A stretch of DNA of 64,000 nucleotides from Lyngbya sp. CCAP 1446/10 (GTDB taxonomy: Bacteria; Cyanobacteriota; Cyanobacteriia; Cyanobacteriales; Microcoleaceae), in contig NZ_JAIGNI010000013.1 of NCBI RefSeq assembly GCF_026130175.1, forward strand, positions 48,394 to 112,393, written 5' to 3'. The translations under genes were made by a program, and so were the position numbers. Shown one piece after another: positions 42,098 to 50,749 of this stretch. Every line of letters starts with the position of its first letter. The first letter of the stretch is position 1. Under the pieces are notes generated by a model that made no database searches, had not been told where the DNA came from, and was given only the letters and a program-made list of their open reading frames with translations.

Positions 42098-43846
42098 TTA
42101 AGCGCTGGGCAGAAAACCCGAAAGAGCTTGCCGCAAATCAGAAACCACCTGATCTTGCTGCTCTCCAGTTTGCTGCACGCGATCGAGTTCAGCCCCCACC
42201 GCTATCAGCTTTTGGCGCAGCCCACTCAAATTGTCCTGCACCGGCTGCAACATCTCTTGATAAACATTCACCCGCCCCCAGAGTTCCGCCACAGCACCCT
42301 TCTCGTTAAATAAATTCTGCTCCAACTGCTTAAGTTCATTGCGTTTCGCCTCACTTTCCCCATTTTGACGGTTGACATTTCCCTCAATTTGAGATATAGC
42401 CTCCCCCACCTGCTGAATTTCCTTTTCCAGCCCTTGCAATTCTTCGCTTTGCTGCTGGCATTGAATCTTGAGCTGTGCGACGATCGGCCCCAAATCAATA
42501 TCTCCGGGCTCCGTTTTTTGAGGATTAGCAGTACCCAAGCGACGCCACAACACCGCCTGATGCTGCTTCAAAACATTCTCCCGTTCCTGCAAGCGGAGGC
42601 GCTGTCCCACCAGAGTTTCATTCAACATCTGATAACTTTCGAGTTCATCAGCCATTTCATTTTCCAAAGCCATGCGATCGTACTCGCTAGCAGCTTGAAT
42701 TTTCGCTTGCAGCTCCTCAATTGTCTCCTGCTGGAGAGTCAACTCCTCCTCCTGATCATTAACAAACCGGAACACCTTTTCCAAATCCTGTTGCAAATGT
42801 TGCACCAGCCCCTGCAACTCCTCAACCGGCATCCTTTCCAGAGCAGACACATCCACCACCTGCTCCAGAGCTACCGAGCCCGAACCAGAAGCCAGCCCGG
42901 AGAGTTGCCGGTACATATCCTGAACAGCCCTCACCTGCAAAGACATAGATTGAGTCTGAGCCTGCTTAGCGCTGAGAGTACATTGCAGCCCCCTAAGCTC
43001 CCCACGAGCTTGCGCCAAAACATCTTGAGATTGATACCAATCCTGCTGGCGATTTTGGAAGCCCTGCAAAAGTCGATCGACCTCTTCCTGCCGTTGCTCA
43101 GCATTTGCCCGTTTTTGCTCCAACTGCTGCCAGTGCAGATCCAGAATTGCCTGCTGAGCCCCCACAACACCAACAGACTGATTCAGTTGTTCCCGAACCT
43201 CACGCGCCGCAGAAATTGCTCCTCCCAGCTTGTTCATCAACCCCTGAATCCTCAGTGCCTGTTCCTCATCAACCACAGCCCCCTGCCCCGCCTGAGACTG
43301 CTGCTGAGCCACCTGCTGCTGTTCGCCCCGCAACTGTTCCCAAGCCGTCTCCATTTGGGCGCGGCTGCGATCGACTTCCGCTCGCAATCCATTAGCCTCA
43401 TCTCGAATACCTTCAATTTCCGAGCGTTGAGCCTCCAGCCGCTCCAACTCCTCCTCCATCTGAGCCAACTGCTCCTCGCGGGCTTGCATTTCCATTTCCC
43501 GGCGATTAAGCTCTTGACTCGAAAACGTCAGAGAAGCTTTCCACTGCTCAATTTCCTCCTCCTTATCCTTAAACTTGTCCTGCAATCGCGAGAAATTTTG
43601 CAGAATGCTCACCAACTGGCGGGCAGCCTCCTGAATTCGCTGCACCTGCTTGCTAGCGCTCAACTCCACCAGCACCAGCGTGCCGTCGTTAAACTTATTA
43701 GCTTCCTCAACTGGAATCGCGTCATCACCCGGTACGGCGCTCCAATTATGTTCGCCCCGCTGACAAGCTAGCAGTTTCAGTTCAGCCTTACCGCCACCGA
43801 GACCAAAGCCGCTTCTCTGTTTTTGTACTTCTGCTAGATACAGCAC
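42098..43846 (-). CDS. hmpF: HmpF, pilus motility/phototaxis coiled-coil protein
   Basis: A 582-residue protein with the cyanobacterial HmpF layout: a small N-terminal globular domain (MLYLAEVQKQRSGFGLGGGK, then AELKLLACQRGEHNWSAVPG) followed by a nearly continuous coiled coil from about residue 85 to the end (heptads rich in Glu, Gln and Leu). In Nostoc punctiforme and Synechocystis HmpF localises to cell poles and is needed for type IV pilus motility and phototaxis, working with the Hmp/Pil chemosensory system. That system is encoded about 3.4 kb away here (47255-60085). It is convergent with tilS, ending 2 bp after it. Confidence 0.92.
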   Translation of the reverse strand: MLYLAEVQKQRSGFGLGGGKAELKLLACQRGEHNWSAVPGDDAIPVEEANKFNDGTLVLVELSASKQVQRIQEAARQLVSILQNFSRLQDKFKDKEEEIEQWKASLTFSSQELNRREMEMQAREEQLAQMEEELERLEAQRSEIEGIRDEANGLRAEVDRSRAQMETAWEQLRGEQQQVAQQQSQAGQGAVVDEEQALRIQGLMNKLGGAISAAREVREQLNQSVGVVGAQQAILDLHWQQLEQKRANAEQRQEEVDRLLQGFQNRQQDWYQSQDVLAQARGELRGLQCTLSAKQAQTQSMSLQVRAVQDMYRQLSGLASGSGSVALEQVVDVSALERMPVEELQGLVQHLQQDLEKVFRFVNDQEEELTLQQETIEELQAKIQAASEYDRMALENEMADELESYQMLNETLVGQRLRLQERENVLKQHQAVLWRRLGTANPQKTEPGDIDLGPIVAQLKIQCQQQSEELQGLEKEIQQVGEAISQIEGNVNRQNGESEAKRNELKQLEQNLFNEKGAVAELWGRVNVYQEMLQPVQDNLSGLRQKLIAVGAELDRVQQTGEQQDQVVSDLRQALSGFLPSA

Positions 43847-44511
43847 ACTAATAGTCCTCTATGAAGGTGTCGTTTGCCCGATCGGGAGATAGCATCCTTT
43901 TTCAACTGTCTTCGGCACTCGCGCACAGCACTGCTTCTCTGGCACTGCGTCTAGAAAGCACTGCCGCCGCCCACTTTCTCAACGAATGGGAGAGCAGTAT
44001 TAATGCCACTTGATTCAAGACTAGCAAAACTGCGGGGACTACCATAGCCCAAAGCCGAAAAAGGTAAGTCAGTCAAAAACTTTCTACTAATTGTACCAGG
44101 CTTTAGTTGCGGGTCGATCGCGATCTCGCCCTTAATTATCCAAAGCGGGTGTCCTCGGCAGGCGGACTAGGGATTTGAACCACGCTGCCTTAGAATAGTT
44201 ATCAAGCGAGCCTGTGACTGAGCCACAGGGGAGCAAAAAAGTCAATAGTTTAAGACATAACTCAACCGCAAAGACCAACAGCGCCCGGTAAACGTCAAAA
44301 TTTTGGTGATCGAAGACTTGAACCAGTCGTCCCTGCCAACGTTGCGCGATCGCGCAACGCCCGGATAATTGTGTGATCTGGATTCTACGAGTTTAGCCGA
44401 CAGTGGAAATACCAGGTGAAACTCTACACTGGGAGAATGCCGCTTTCTGCCACGGTTTCAGCTTGTGGACTGGTAGCGCGGCCGACTTACCGAAAAGGTC
44501 GCCTTCGGCCC
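43847..44511. other. Intergenic region with degenerate tRNA-like segments
   Basis: No protein gene is supported. Several pieces look like broken tRNAs: reverse-strand GTGGTTCAAATCCCTAGTCC near 44166-44186 after a possible arm CTGTGGCTCAGTCACAG, a second reverse-strand CTGGTTCAAGTCTTC near 44311-44326, and forward-strand GACTGGTAGCGCGGCCGACT near 44468-44488. None forms a full cloverleaf by eye. They resemble relics of a small tRNA cluster. Confidence 0.35.
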
Positions 44512-44537
44512 CCGTCATCAGCTTGACGGCTTTTTAT
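44512..44537 (+). terminator. Intrinsic terminator, forward strand
   Basis: Stem CCGTCA/TGACGG with loop TCAGCT, then CTTTTTATTT. It ends some forward transcript coming from the tRNA-like region, about 90 bp before the broken TnpB gene. Confidence 0.6.
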
Positions 44538-44624
44538 TTAAGCTGGGAAGGCTGGAATAATGGAGCTCAAAAAACTCAATCATTCTTCATCTCAAAACGC
44601 AATCATGCACTGTAAAATAGTAGT

Positions 44625-45411
44625 ATGAAAACATTAAAGTTTAAGCTGTATCAATACAAACGAAATAGATTCATCAAGCGGTCAATTCATGCCGCTGGGC
44701 GAATCTACAGCCATTGTATTGCACTTCACAAACGGGACTCCCGGATGTGGTGCCAGCACTTAAACTGTGCCAAATTTCAATTTCCTATTGCCCAAATACA
44801 GCAACGAAATTTATTCTCACAATTAGTAACTCAATCAGTACAAAACATTTGCCAGCCGATCGAAAAAGCCGATCGGTTGTTGTTTAAACACAATAAAAAA
44901 GGAGTCCGCCCGCCGAATTTCAAGAAGGTTAGCCAATATAAATCATTCACGCTCAAACAAGCTGACTACAAGTTTATAGGTGAAAACAGAATTAAAAATA
45001 GGAGTCGAGTTTGTCAAGATTGGAATTTTCGAGAAATTGAAGAAAAGGTCAAAAATTCAACCATTAAACTGACCTTAAGTGAGTTATTTAGGGTCGTGGT
45101 GATTGAAAAAGTGGCCCAGTCAGAAATCAAGTACGAGACGAGTAAACTCCCTGGACTTGATTTTGGTTTCAAAGTATTTCTCACAGTTTCAGATGGCACT
45201 AAAATTGCATCACCTCAATTCCTTAAAAAATCTCTCACTGTCATCAATCAAGCTAGTTGCAAACACTCTCTTAATCAGGTGAAAGATTCGGCTAACCGTG
45301 AAAAAGCTAAAAAGAATTTAGTCCGCAGATATGAAGAAATTGTAAATCGTCGCTATGATTGGTTTGGGAAACACGCTCACGATTTGACCAAAAAGCGAGA
45401 CACAAGCCCCT
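44625..45411 (+). pseudogene. TnpB pseudogene, 5' part
   Basis: N-terminal two-thirds of an IS200/IS605-type RNA-guided nuclease. It reads MKTLKFKLYQYKRNRFIKRS; the first RuvC aspartate is in KLPGLDFGFKVFLTVSDG, and it continues to RRYEEIVNRRYDWFGKHAHD then LTKKRD. At that point a second TnpB element interrupts it, and the remaining reading to TAG at 45417-45419 (TSPWL) is element DNA. The matching 3' part resumes at 46774. This older copy also has lost a zinc-finger cysteine in the 3' part. Confidence 0.82.
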
Positions 45412-46770
45412 GGCTTTAGACATGGGAACAAGTCGGCAGCGGTTTCAACCGCCTTCTTTTCTTTCTTCAAATGAGTCATATTCTTAACATATCTATTTAT
45501 GTCAATGGTTGTTCTGATGCTAAAATAGTTTTATGAAACAAAGATACAAGTACCGCATATATCCAACTCCTCGGCAAGTTCACAATCTTGCTAAATTGTT
45601 CGGTTGTTGCCGCGTTGTATGGAACGATTCACTAGCATTATGTAATTCATCCGAAAAGCTACCAAGTAACGGAGATCTGCAAAAGACTTTTATTACTCAA
45701 GCCAAGAAGTCGGAAGAACGAGAATGGCTGGCAGAAGTTTCAAATATTCCTCTTCAGCAATCAATTGCCGATTTAGGGGTGGCTTGGAAAAATTACTTTG
45801 ATTCATTCAAAAGTAAGCGAAAAGGTCGGAGAGTTAGCCGTCCCAAATTTAAAAAGCGTAACAGCAGGCAGTCGGCACGATTTAGGATCGGAGGCTTTTC
45901 CATCAAACAGGGAAAAGTTTATCTTACCAAAATCGGAAAGCTCAAGGTTGTCTGGTCAAGAGAATTGCCATCTTCACCAAGCTCGGTCACGGTAATTAAG
46001 GATGCTGCGAACCGATATTTTGTCAGCTTTGTCGTTGAAGTCGTTCCAACAGTATTACCCGACAACGGGCAATCGGTCGGTATCGACCTTGGTATCACAG
46101 ACTTCGCTACCCTGAGTACAGGCGAGAAAATAAAAGCTCCCAAGCCTCTTGAAAAGCATCTAAGAAAGCTGCACAAGGCACAGCGCAAGTTAGCCAGAAA
46201 AAAGAAAGGTAGCAAGCGAAGGGAATTAGCGCGTCGCAGAGTTGCAAAGATTCACGCCAGAATTTCTGATATTCGCAACGATTTCCTACACAAATTGAGC
46301 AATAGAATTATTCGCGAAAACCAAGCAATAGTTCTAGAAGACCTCAACGTTGCTGGCATGATGAAAAACCGTAAATTATCCCGTGCTATTTCCGATTTAG
46401 GCTGGCGAATTTTTCGGACAATGCTGTTCGCTAAATCAGAAATGTACGGCAGAGATTTCAGGGTTATTAGTCGCTGGGAACCAACCAGTCAACGCTGCTC
46501 TTGCTGCAAACAGATTGGTGGAAAGAAAGAACTTTCAGTGCGTGAATGGACTTGCTTATTTTGTGGAGCAGTTCACGACCGAGACGAAAATGCAGCAATT
46601 AATATAAAAGTCGCGGGCGGATTGCCTGAGACTATAAACGGACGTGGAGGACGGAGTAAGACCACATCTAATGTGGCATCTTCCATCGAAGCGTCAACCC
46701 ACCAGTTCCCTAGACAGTTGTCGTTGTTTGGGTAGATTGGAATCCCCCTGATTTATCAGTGGGGAGGATA
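45402..46770 (+). mobile_element. TnpB-only IS200/IS605-type element inserted in an older tnpB
   Basis: The left boundary lies near CACAAGCCCCTGGCTTTAGA (45401-45420) and the right near the hairpin TCCCCCTGAT/ATCAGTGGGGA at 46743-46765. The element carries one gene (45533-46735) and no TnpA (Y1 transposase) gene, so it would need TnpA in trans. The left subterminal region contains CGGTTTCAACCGCC at 45441-45454, the same motif as the array at 6775-7071. No target duplication is expected for this class. Boundaries are estimated to within about 10 bp. Confidence 0.7.
45533..46735 (+). CDS. tnpB: RNA-guided endonuclease TnpB, intact
   Basis: A 400-residue TnpB, the transposon-encoded nuclease that uses an omega RNA made from the element's right end to cut donor or target DNA. 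Residues 1-45 are the OrfB HTH part (MKQRYKYRIYPTPRQVHNLA). The RuvC residues are Asp185 in VGIDLGITDFATLS, Glu269 in IVLEDLNVAGMMKNRKLSRA and Asp351 in HDRDENAAINI. The zinc ribbon has Cys322/Cys325 and Cys341/Cys344. All catalytic parts are intact, unlike the host copy. The expected omega RNA would run through the gene's 3' end to about 46770 and use the adjoining disrupted tnpB as its guide. Confidence 0.9.
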   Translation: MKQRYKYRIYPTPRQVHNLAKLFGCCRVVWNDSLALCNSSEKLPSNGDLQKTFITQAKKSEEREWLAEVSNIPLQQSIADLGVAWKNYFDSFKSKRKGRRVSRPKFKKRNSRQSARFRIGGFSIKQGKVYLTKIGKLKVVWSRELPSSPSSVTVIKDAANRYFVSFVVEVVPTVLPDNGQSVGIDLGITDFATLSTGEKIKAPKPLEKHLRKLHKAQRKLARKKKGSKRRELARRRVAKIHARISDIRNDFLHKLSNRIIRENQAIVLEDLNVAGMMKNRKLSRAISDLGWRIFRTMLFAKSEMYGRDFRVISRWEPTSQRCSCCKQIGGKKELSVREWTCLFCGAVHDRDENAAINIKVAGGLPETINGRGGRSKTTSNVASSIEASTHQFPRQLSLFG

Positions 46771-46773
46771 TCA

Positions 46774-47162
46774 AAAATAGAGATTTGCAGTGTTTTGAGA
46801 CGTTAAATTTCAAAGGAACGCAACGTCTCTGGGGACGTAAAATCTCTGACTTGACATTGGGAGAATTTTGGCAAATCCTCGAATGGGTTGGCAACAAAAA
46901 AGATCTGCCGATCGTCTTTTGCGATCGGTGGTATCCATCTAGTAAGACTTGTTTAAACTGTGGCCACATTCTGAAAGAATTAGATTGGTCTACTAGAAAA
47001 TGGCGTTGTCCATCCGGTCAATCATTAAATGGACGTGATGAAAATGCTGCTTTGACTATTTGTGCGATCGGGGTTCTGGCTTTAAACCAATTCTTTCTGG
47101 TCAAAAAGAGAAAATCGCCCTTTCGTCAATTCCTAATTGTGCCAGTGGCATCGGGCCCGTAA
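46774..47162 (+). pseudogene. TnpB pseudogene, 3' part
   Basis: Continuation of the gene at 44625. In frame it reads KNRDLQCFETLNFKGTQRLW, with the second RuvC acid, then GRKISDLTLGEFWQILEWVG and FCDRWYPSSKTCLNCGHILK. The zinc ribbon's last pair is CPSG instead of CPxC, so one zinc ligand is lost; NGRDENAAL carries the third RuvC acid. The tail ends at TAA 47160-47162. There is no start codon of its own in the right place, so it is a dead 3' fragment. Confidence 0.82.
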
Positions 47163-47254
47163 ATTATTGACAGAAACCAAAGTCAATAGGAGGGCGAACA
47201 CACAGTCTTTCCGATTTCAGACGCCAACGGTTTTAAGGAGGATACTTTAGCTGC

Positions 47255-48469
47255 ATGCAGGGAAATTTGAGTGAAATTGACATCCGCAGCATCCTGCAAT
47301 TAATTGAGTTAGGTCAGCGCACCGGAGAACTGTTCGTAGAAGCCTTCGGCATCGGCAATCAAGCTACCCAGCGCACCCTTGCAGGACAATCCTGGTATGT
47401 CTTCTGCTTCAATGGTCAGATTATTTACGCTACCCAGAGTGCGGGCAGTTTGTTACGCTTGCGCGACTACCTGCGCCGCTACAAAGCAGACACCGCCCTC
47501 GACAAAATCCAAGTTCCTTATATGGCATCTACCAATGCCCCAGAATACGGCTACCTGTGGGCCCTGCTAGAAAACCACATCCTGACCCCAGCTCAAGGGC
47601 GCAACATCATCCACAGCATGATCCACGAAACCCTGTTTGACTTGCTCAGCCTCCATCAGGGTTCCTTCACTTTTGAAATGGGGTCAGCATTGGCTCCTCA
47701 ACTCACCAGCTTAGAAATTAGCTCGCTGCTGGCGAAAATTGTCCAACAGGTGCAGCAGTGGAAGCAGTTTCACCCTCACATTCAGTCGCCGAACCAATGC
47801 CCGATAATTTCAGACCCCGCTGAGCTGAGAGTCGCGTTGCCTGCCAATACCTTTAATACTCTCAGACGCTGGGCCGACGGCCATACTTCGATCCGCCAAA
47901 TGGCGCGCTACCTTAACCGAGACGTGTTGACTGTCGCTAAGGCAATTTACCCTTTCGTGCAGCAGGGATTGGTGCAAGTATTTTACGAGCCCTCTGTTGT
48001 CCCGGCCAACAACAAAAAAGAATGGTCGTCTCCAGAAACCAAGGTCAAGAGAGTTGTCTGTATTGACGACGACAATGTGATTCGCAAAACAGTCGAGTCA
48101 ATTTTAAACGAACACGGTTACGAAGCGACTGGCATCAGCAGTCCCCTGGAAGCCCTGAGTTTGGTTTTTAAACTCAAGCCCGATTTAATTTTGTGTGACA
48201 TCGCCATGCCCGAACTTGACGGCTACGAAATTTGCGCGATGCTGCGAAATTCTAGCGCTTTCCGGCACACGCCGATCGTCATGTTGACAGGGATCGACGG
48301 ATTTATCGATCGCGTTCAAGCCCGCATGGCGGGGGCGACTGACTACTTTACCAAACCTTTTGGCGAAAGCGAGTTATTAATGCTGGTAGAAAAATATGTA
48401 GGCCCGGGCTATCCTCCGGCCAATCTCTCGGAAAAATTATTCAGTCGATCGCTAGAAGATGAATTATAA
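47255..48469 (+). CDS. PatA/PilG-like response regulator (DUF4388 plus REC)
   Basis: A 404-residue first gene of the chemosensory operon (equivalent to PilG/PixG/HmpA-type regulators). Residues 1-150 are a PATAN/DUF4388-type domain (MQGNLSEIDIRSILQLIELG, QRTGELFVE). Residues about 267-390 are a receiver: VVCIDDDNVIRKTVESILNE, phospho-Asp in LILCDIAMPELDGYEICAML, and the switch Lys in TDYFTKPFGESELL. PatA-type regulators bind the PilB motor ATPase and bias pilus assembly toward light (established for Synechocystis). AAGGAGGA lies 10 bp upstream of the ATG. A CheY-like PilH gene would be expected next but is not present. Confidence 0.9.
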   Translation: MQGNLSEIDIRSILQLIELGQRTGELFVEAFGIGNQATQRTLAGQSWYVFCFNGQIIYATQSAGSLLRLRDYLRRYKADTALDKIQVPYMASTNAPEYGYLWALLENHILTPAQGRNIIHSMIHETLFDLLSLHQGSFTFEMGSALAPQLTSLEISSLLAKIVQQVQQWKQFHPHIQSPNQCPIISDPAELRVALPANTFNTLRRWADGHTSIRQMARYLNRDVLTVAKAIYPFVQQGLVQVFYEPSVVPANNKKEWSSPETKVKRVVCIDDDNVIRKTVESILNEHGYEATGISSPLEALSLVFKLKPDLILCDIAMPELDGYEICAMLRNSSAFRHTPIVMLTGIDGFIDRVQARMAGATDYFTKPFGESELLMLVEKYVGPGYPPANLSEKLFSRSLEDEL

Positions 48470-48823
48470 GCCAATAAATTCCGTACTGATGGCACGAGCA
48501 GAGCTTTTTTGTACCGGAGTAAGCCAGGGCAGTCCCGGCATTCAGAGAGAGAAAACATTCTCTCTGCGGGCGATCGCACCATAAACTAGAATGTATAAAT
48601 TCGCGCGCTGGCCGTCCGGCGTCTGTAAAACTCTGTTCAATTTCTCGACTGGTATCGGGCCGAAGTCGATCGAAGTGCAAATATAATATACTTGTTCTTC
48701 ACTTGCAGCCGATCGCCAAAACCAATGCCCAGAAAAACGACTCCTTGAAACTCAAATCTCAAACAGACTAGACATACAAGACATCCTCTGTTAAATTTCC
48801 CTGGTAAAGCAAACACTGGCTTT
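48470..48823. other. Intergenic region between the PatA-like gene and the unknown gene
   Basis: It holds a 7 bp stem AGAGAGA/TCTCTCT near 48546-48565 and an AT-rich stretch GCAAATATAATATACTTG near 48677-48694 that could be a promoter -10. No gene or recognisable RNA is seen. The break suggests that the following genes are transcribed from their own promoter. Confidence 0.4.
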
Positions 48824-49636
48824 ATGGCTAAACCGACATCGGCTCAGGACTCAAATTCAAAAGAAAAGACCTACAAACCAAACTGGAATCCGTTTTATCA
48901 AAGGAGGTCAGATTGGTTGTCATTGCTCACAAAACTGGTTAGTGTACGTTTGGATTCAATCTTATTTCATCTCCTAACTCACCAGCAAAAACTGAGATAT
49001 TGGTTCTTAACTCGCGCAATTTTAGCCCATAATGAGAAATCGTTCAAGATATCCTCGCCATCATCCACATCTTTAGTTACAGCCTGGGCGCGAAACTCAG
49101 AAATTACCAACAACAAGTATGCCAAGACACTTAGTTACCAAATTTATCGGTGCCATAAATTAGCGGCAATCTGGAAAAAGTGGGTGAGCGCTGTTCGCAA
49201 AGTTTACCACATTTCAATTACGTACCTAAACGAACATCAAGGTTTTACCAAAATCGGCAATAGTCGAGAAAAGCTAGGCTTGAAAATGGTGCTAAAAACA
49301 TCAGGTTTAATTCCTGAATCGCGCATCGCTCAAACACTGGCAGCATTCAAAATCCGGATTCAGTATTTACGTTTGAAATGTTACAAACAAATTGCTTCCG
49401 CTCTTGCCCCAACTTGCGATTTTATATCTTTTACCACATTTGAGACATATCAAATAGTAGTAAAAACCAGCTATAATTTAAGGAGTAAAACGGCGAGAGC
49501 AATGATAAATTGGGATAGCGATCCTCGCTCATTCCAAACATTACAAAACTTGTGTTACCTTGACGGTTCAAAGTTGGTTGGAAATCAAGAAAAATCTACC
49601 TCTAAAACATTGTGGTCATGGGAAAATTTATACTAA
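48824..49636 (+). CDS. Unrecognised basic protein inside the chemosensory locus
   Basis: A 270-residue ORF with no family I recognise. The composition is basic and aromatic (SKEKTYKPNWNPFYQRRSDW, LLTHQQKLRYWFLTRAILAH, RLKCYKQIASALAPTCDF). There is no signal peptide, membrane span or known catalytic motif, and no strong ribosome binding site before the ATG. It occupies the place where a CheY-like pilH/hmpB gene normally sits between the PatA-like gene and CheW. It could be a diverged or inserted foreign gene, or not a gene at all; its open length of 270 codons argues that it is translated. Confidence 0.45.
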   Translation: MAKPTSAQDSNSKEKTYKPNWNPFYQRRSDWLSLLTKLVSVRLDSILFHLLTHQQKLRYWFLTRAILAHNEKSFKISSPSSTSLVTAWARNSEITNNKYAKTLSYQIYRCHKLAAIWKKWVSAVRKVYHISITYLNEHQGFTKIGNSREKLGLKMVLKTSGLIPESRIAQTLAAFKIRIQYLRLKCYKQIASALAPTCDFISFTTFETYQIVVKTSYNLRSKTARAMINWDSDPRSFQTLQNLCYLDGSKLVGNQEKSTSKTLWSWENLY

Positions 49637-50066
49637 AAATTGGGTGGATACCAAAATTTTCATTGGCCTGACTCTGGGTATGAAATTCCTAGGAATTGCC
49701 AGGTCGCCACCGGGATTTTATTGAAGGGTTGGTGGGATATGATCTCGATCGCTAATGCCCAAGCTCACTCGTGTTGTGCTTAGCATTTAGGATCTCTAAA
49801 ATTTCCCAGATGGAGGGATTAAAAGTATCAGATAGTTAATAGTGGCAACAAAATAGGGACTGACGTAGAAAAAATTGCTACCTGCACCTATACAAGTTTT
49901 AATATCTCAACTCAAGCAGGATAGGTGCAACGAATTAGTCATAAATACTGTCAACACATTCACAAAAAGTATCGGTTATAGTTATGTTTCATAGATTCAG
50001 CTCCCATTTCCCTCCCAACACCGACTTGAGCACGGGTACAGTGTGGGTTTTCCAGAGAGAAAAATT
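49637..50066. other. Intergenic region with a long leader hairpin before cheW
   Basis: It contains the palindrome AATTCCTAGGAATT at 49684-49697 and a 9 bp perfect stem TGCACCTAT (49883-49891) / ATAGGTGCA (49921-49929) enclosing about 29 nt. The latter is about 140 bp before the cheW start and could be a leader structure. No protein gene is supported. Confidence 0.45.
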
Positions 50067-50603
50067 ATGATTAGTGGCAGCCCAGACTTTATATTACCAG
50101 GACAAGGGGTAGATCATGCTCCAGAATTCCAAGAACTGGAAACTCCCGAAGGTGAGCTGCACCTGCGGTTCTACGTTCCTTCGGGGAACGAGTTCGCACT
50201 ACCGGCCACAGGGATTAAAGAGGTGCTATCCCCCTCCCCAGACCGAATGACGCCCATCCCCAACGTTTCCTCTTTGCTTTTAGGTACTCTAAATATGAGG
50301 GGACGAGTGATTTGGGTGGCAGATTTGGGTCAATTTTTGGGAGACCAAACACCTCTTAACACAGATAGAACCGAAATCCCGATCGTAGCTGTAGAAGACC
50401 AAGATACGATTTTGGGACTCGCAGTCGATCGAATTGTAGGGATGGACTGGCTCGACGTAGACCAACTACACTCTCAGAACAATGCACCAGACGGCATGAT
50501 TCCATTTCTGAGGGGAGAATGGATGTTAGGTGCACAAGCTGACAAAGTGCTCCGACTGCTAGATCAAGTGAAAATTCTGCGCTCAGCGCGGTGGGCAGCG
50601 TGA
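50067..50603 (+). CDS. CheW-like coupling protein (PilI/HmpC type)
   Basis: Adaptor that links the MCP receptor to the CheA kinase. I choose the ATG at 50067 (MISGSPDFILPGQG), giving 178 residues; a GTG at 50043 would add 8. The CheW fold runs from about residue 30: HLRFYVPSGNEFALPATGIK, then EVLSPSPDRMTPIPNVSSLL, LGTLNMRGRVIWVADLGQFL and LGLAVDRIVGMDWLDVDQLH. It has no catalytic activity. It is followed by the MCP gene after about 146 bp of ATTTGCG and ATCTAAA minisatellites. Confidence 0.9.
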   Translation: MISGSPDFILPGQGVDHAPEFQELETPEGELHLRFYVPSGNEFALPATGIKEVLSPSPDRMTPIPNVSSLLLGTLNMRGRVIWVADLGQFLGDQTPLNTDRTEIPIVAVEDQDTILGLAVDRIVGMDWLDVDQLHSQNNAPDGMIPFLRGEWMLGAQADKVLRLLDQVKILRSARWAA

Positions 50604-50605
50604 AA

Positions 50606-50738
50606 TCGATTTTAGATTTGCGATTTGCGATTTGCGATTGGGGTCTAACTATCAACAGTCAAAGGACTTGAGGCACGCATCTAAACATTCAAGCAAGATA
50701 AAAATCTCAAATCTAAAATCTAAAATCTAAAATCAAAA
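50606..50738. repeat. Facing minisatellites between cheW and MCP
   Basis: TTTAGATTTGCGATTTGCG near 50607-50638 and ATCTAAAATCTAAAATCTAA near 50706-50737 are short-period repeats that are partly complementary (TTTAGATTT / AAATCTAAA). The second ends a few bases before the MCP ribosome binding site (GGGCGG). Confidence 0.65.
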
Positions 50739-50749
50739 GAGGGCGGCAA

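Noticed and set aside
42365..43771. A 468-residue forward ORF opposite hmpF
   Set aside because: It is a shadow of the long coiled-coil coding sequence on the reverse strand; Leu/Gln-rich translation is the expected artefact.
44403..44615. A 70-residue ORF before the TnpB pseudogene
   Set aside because: It runs across a tRNA-like segment and an intrinsic terminator, with no recognisable family.
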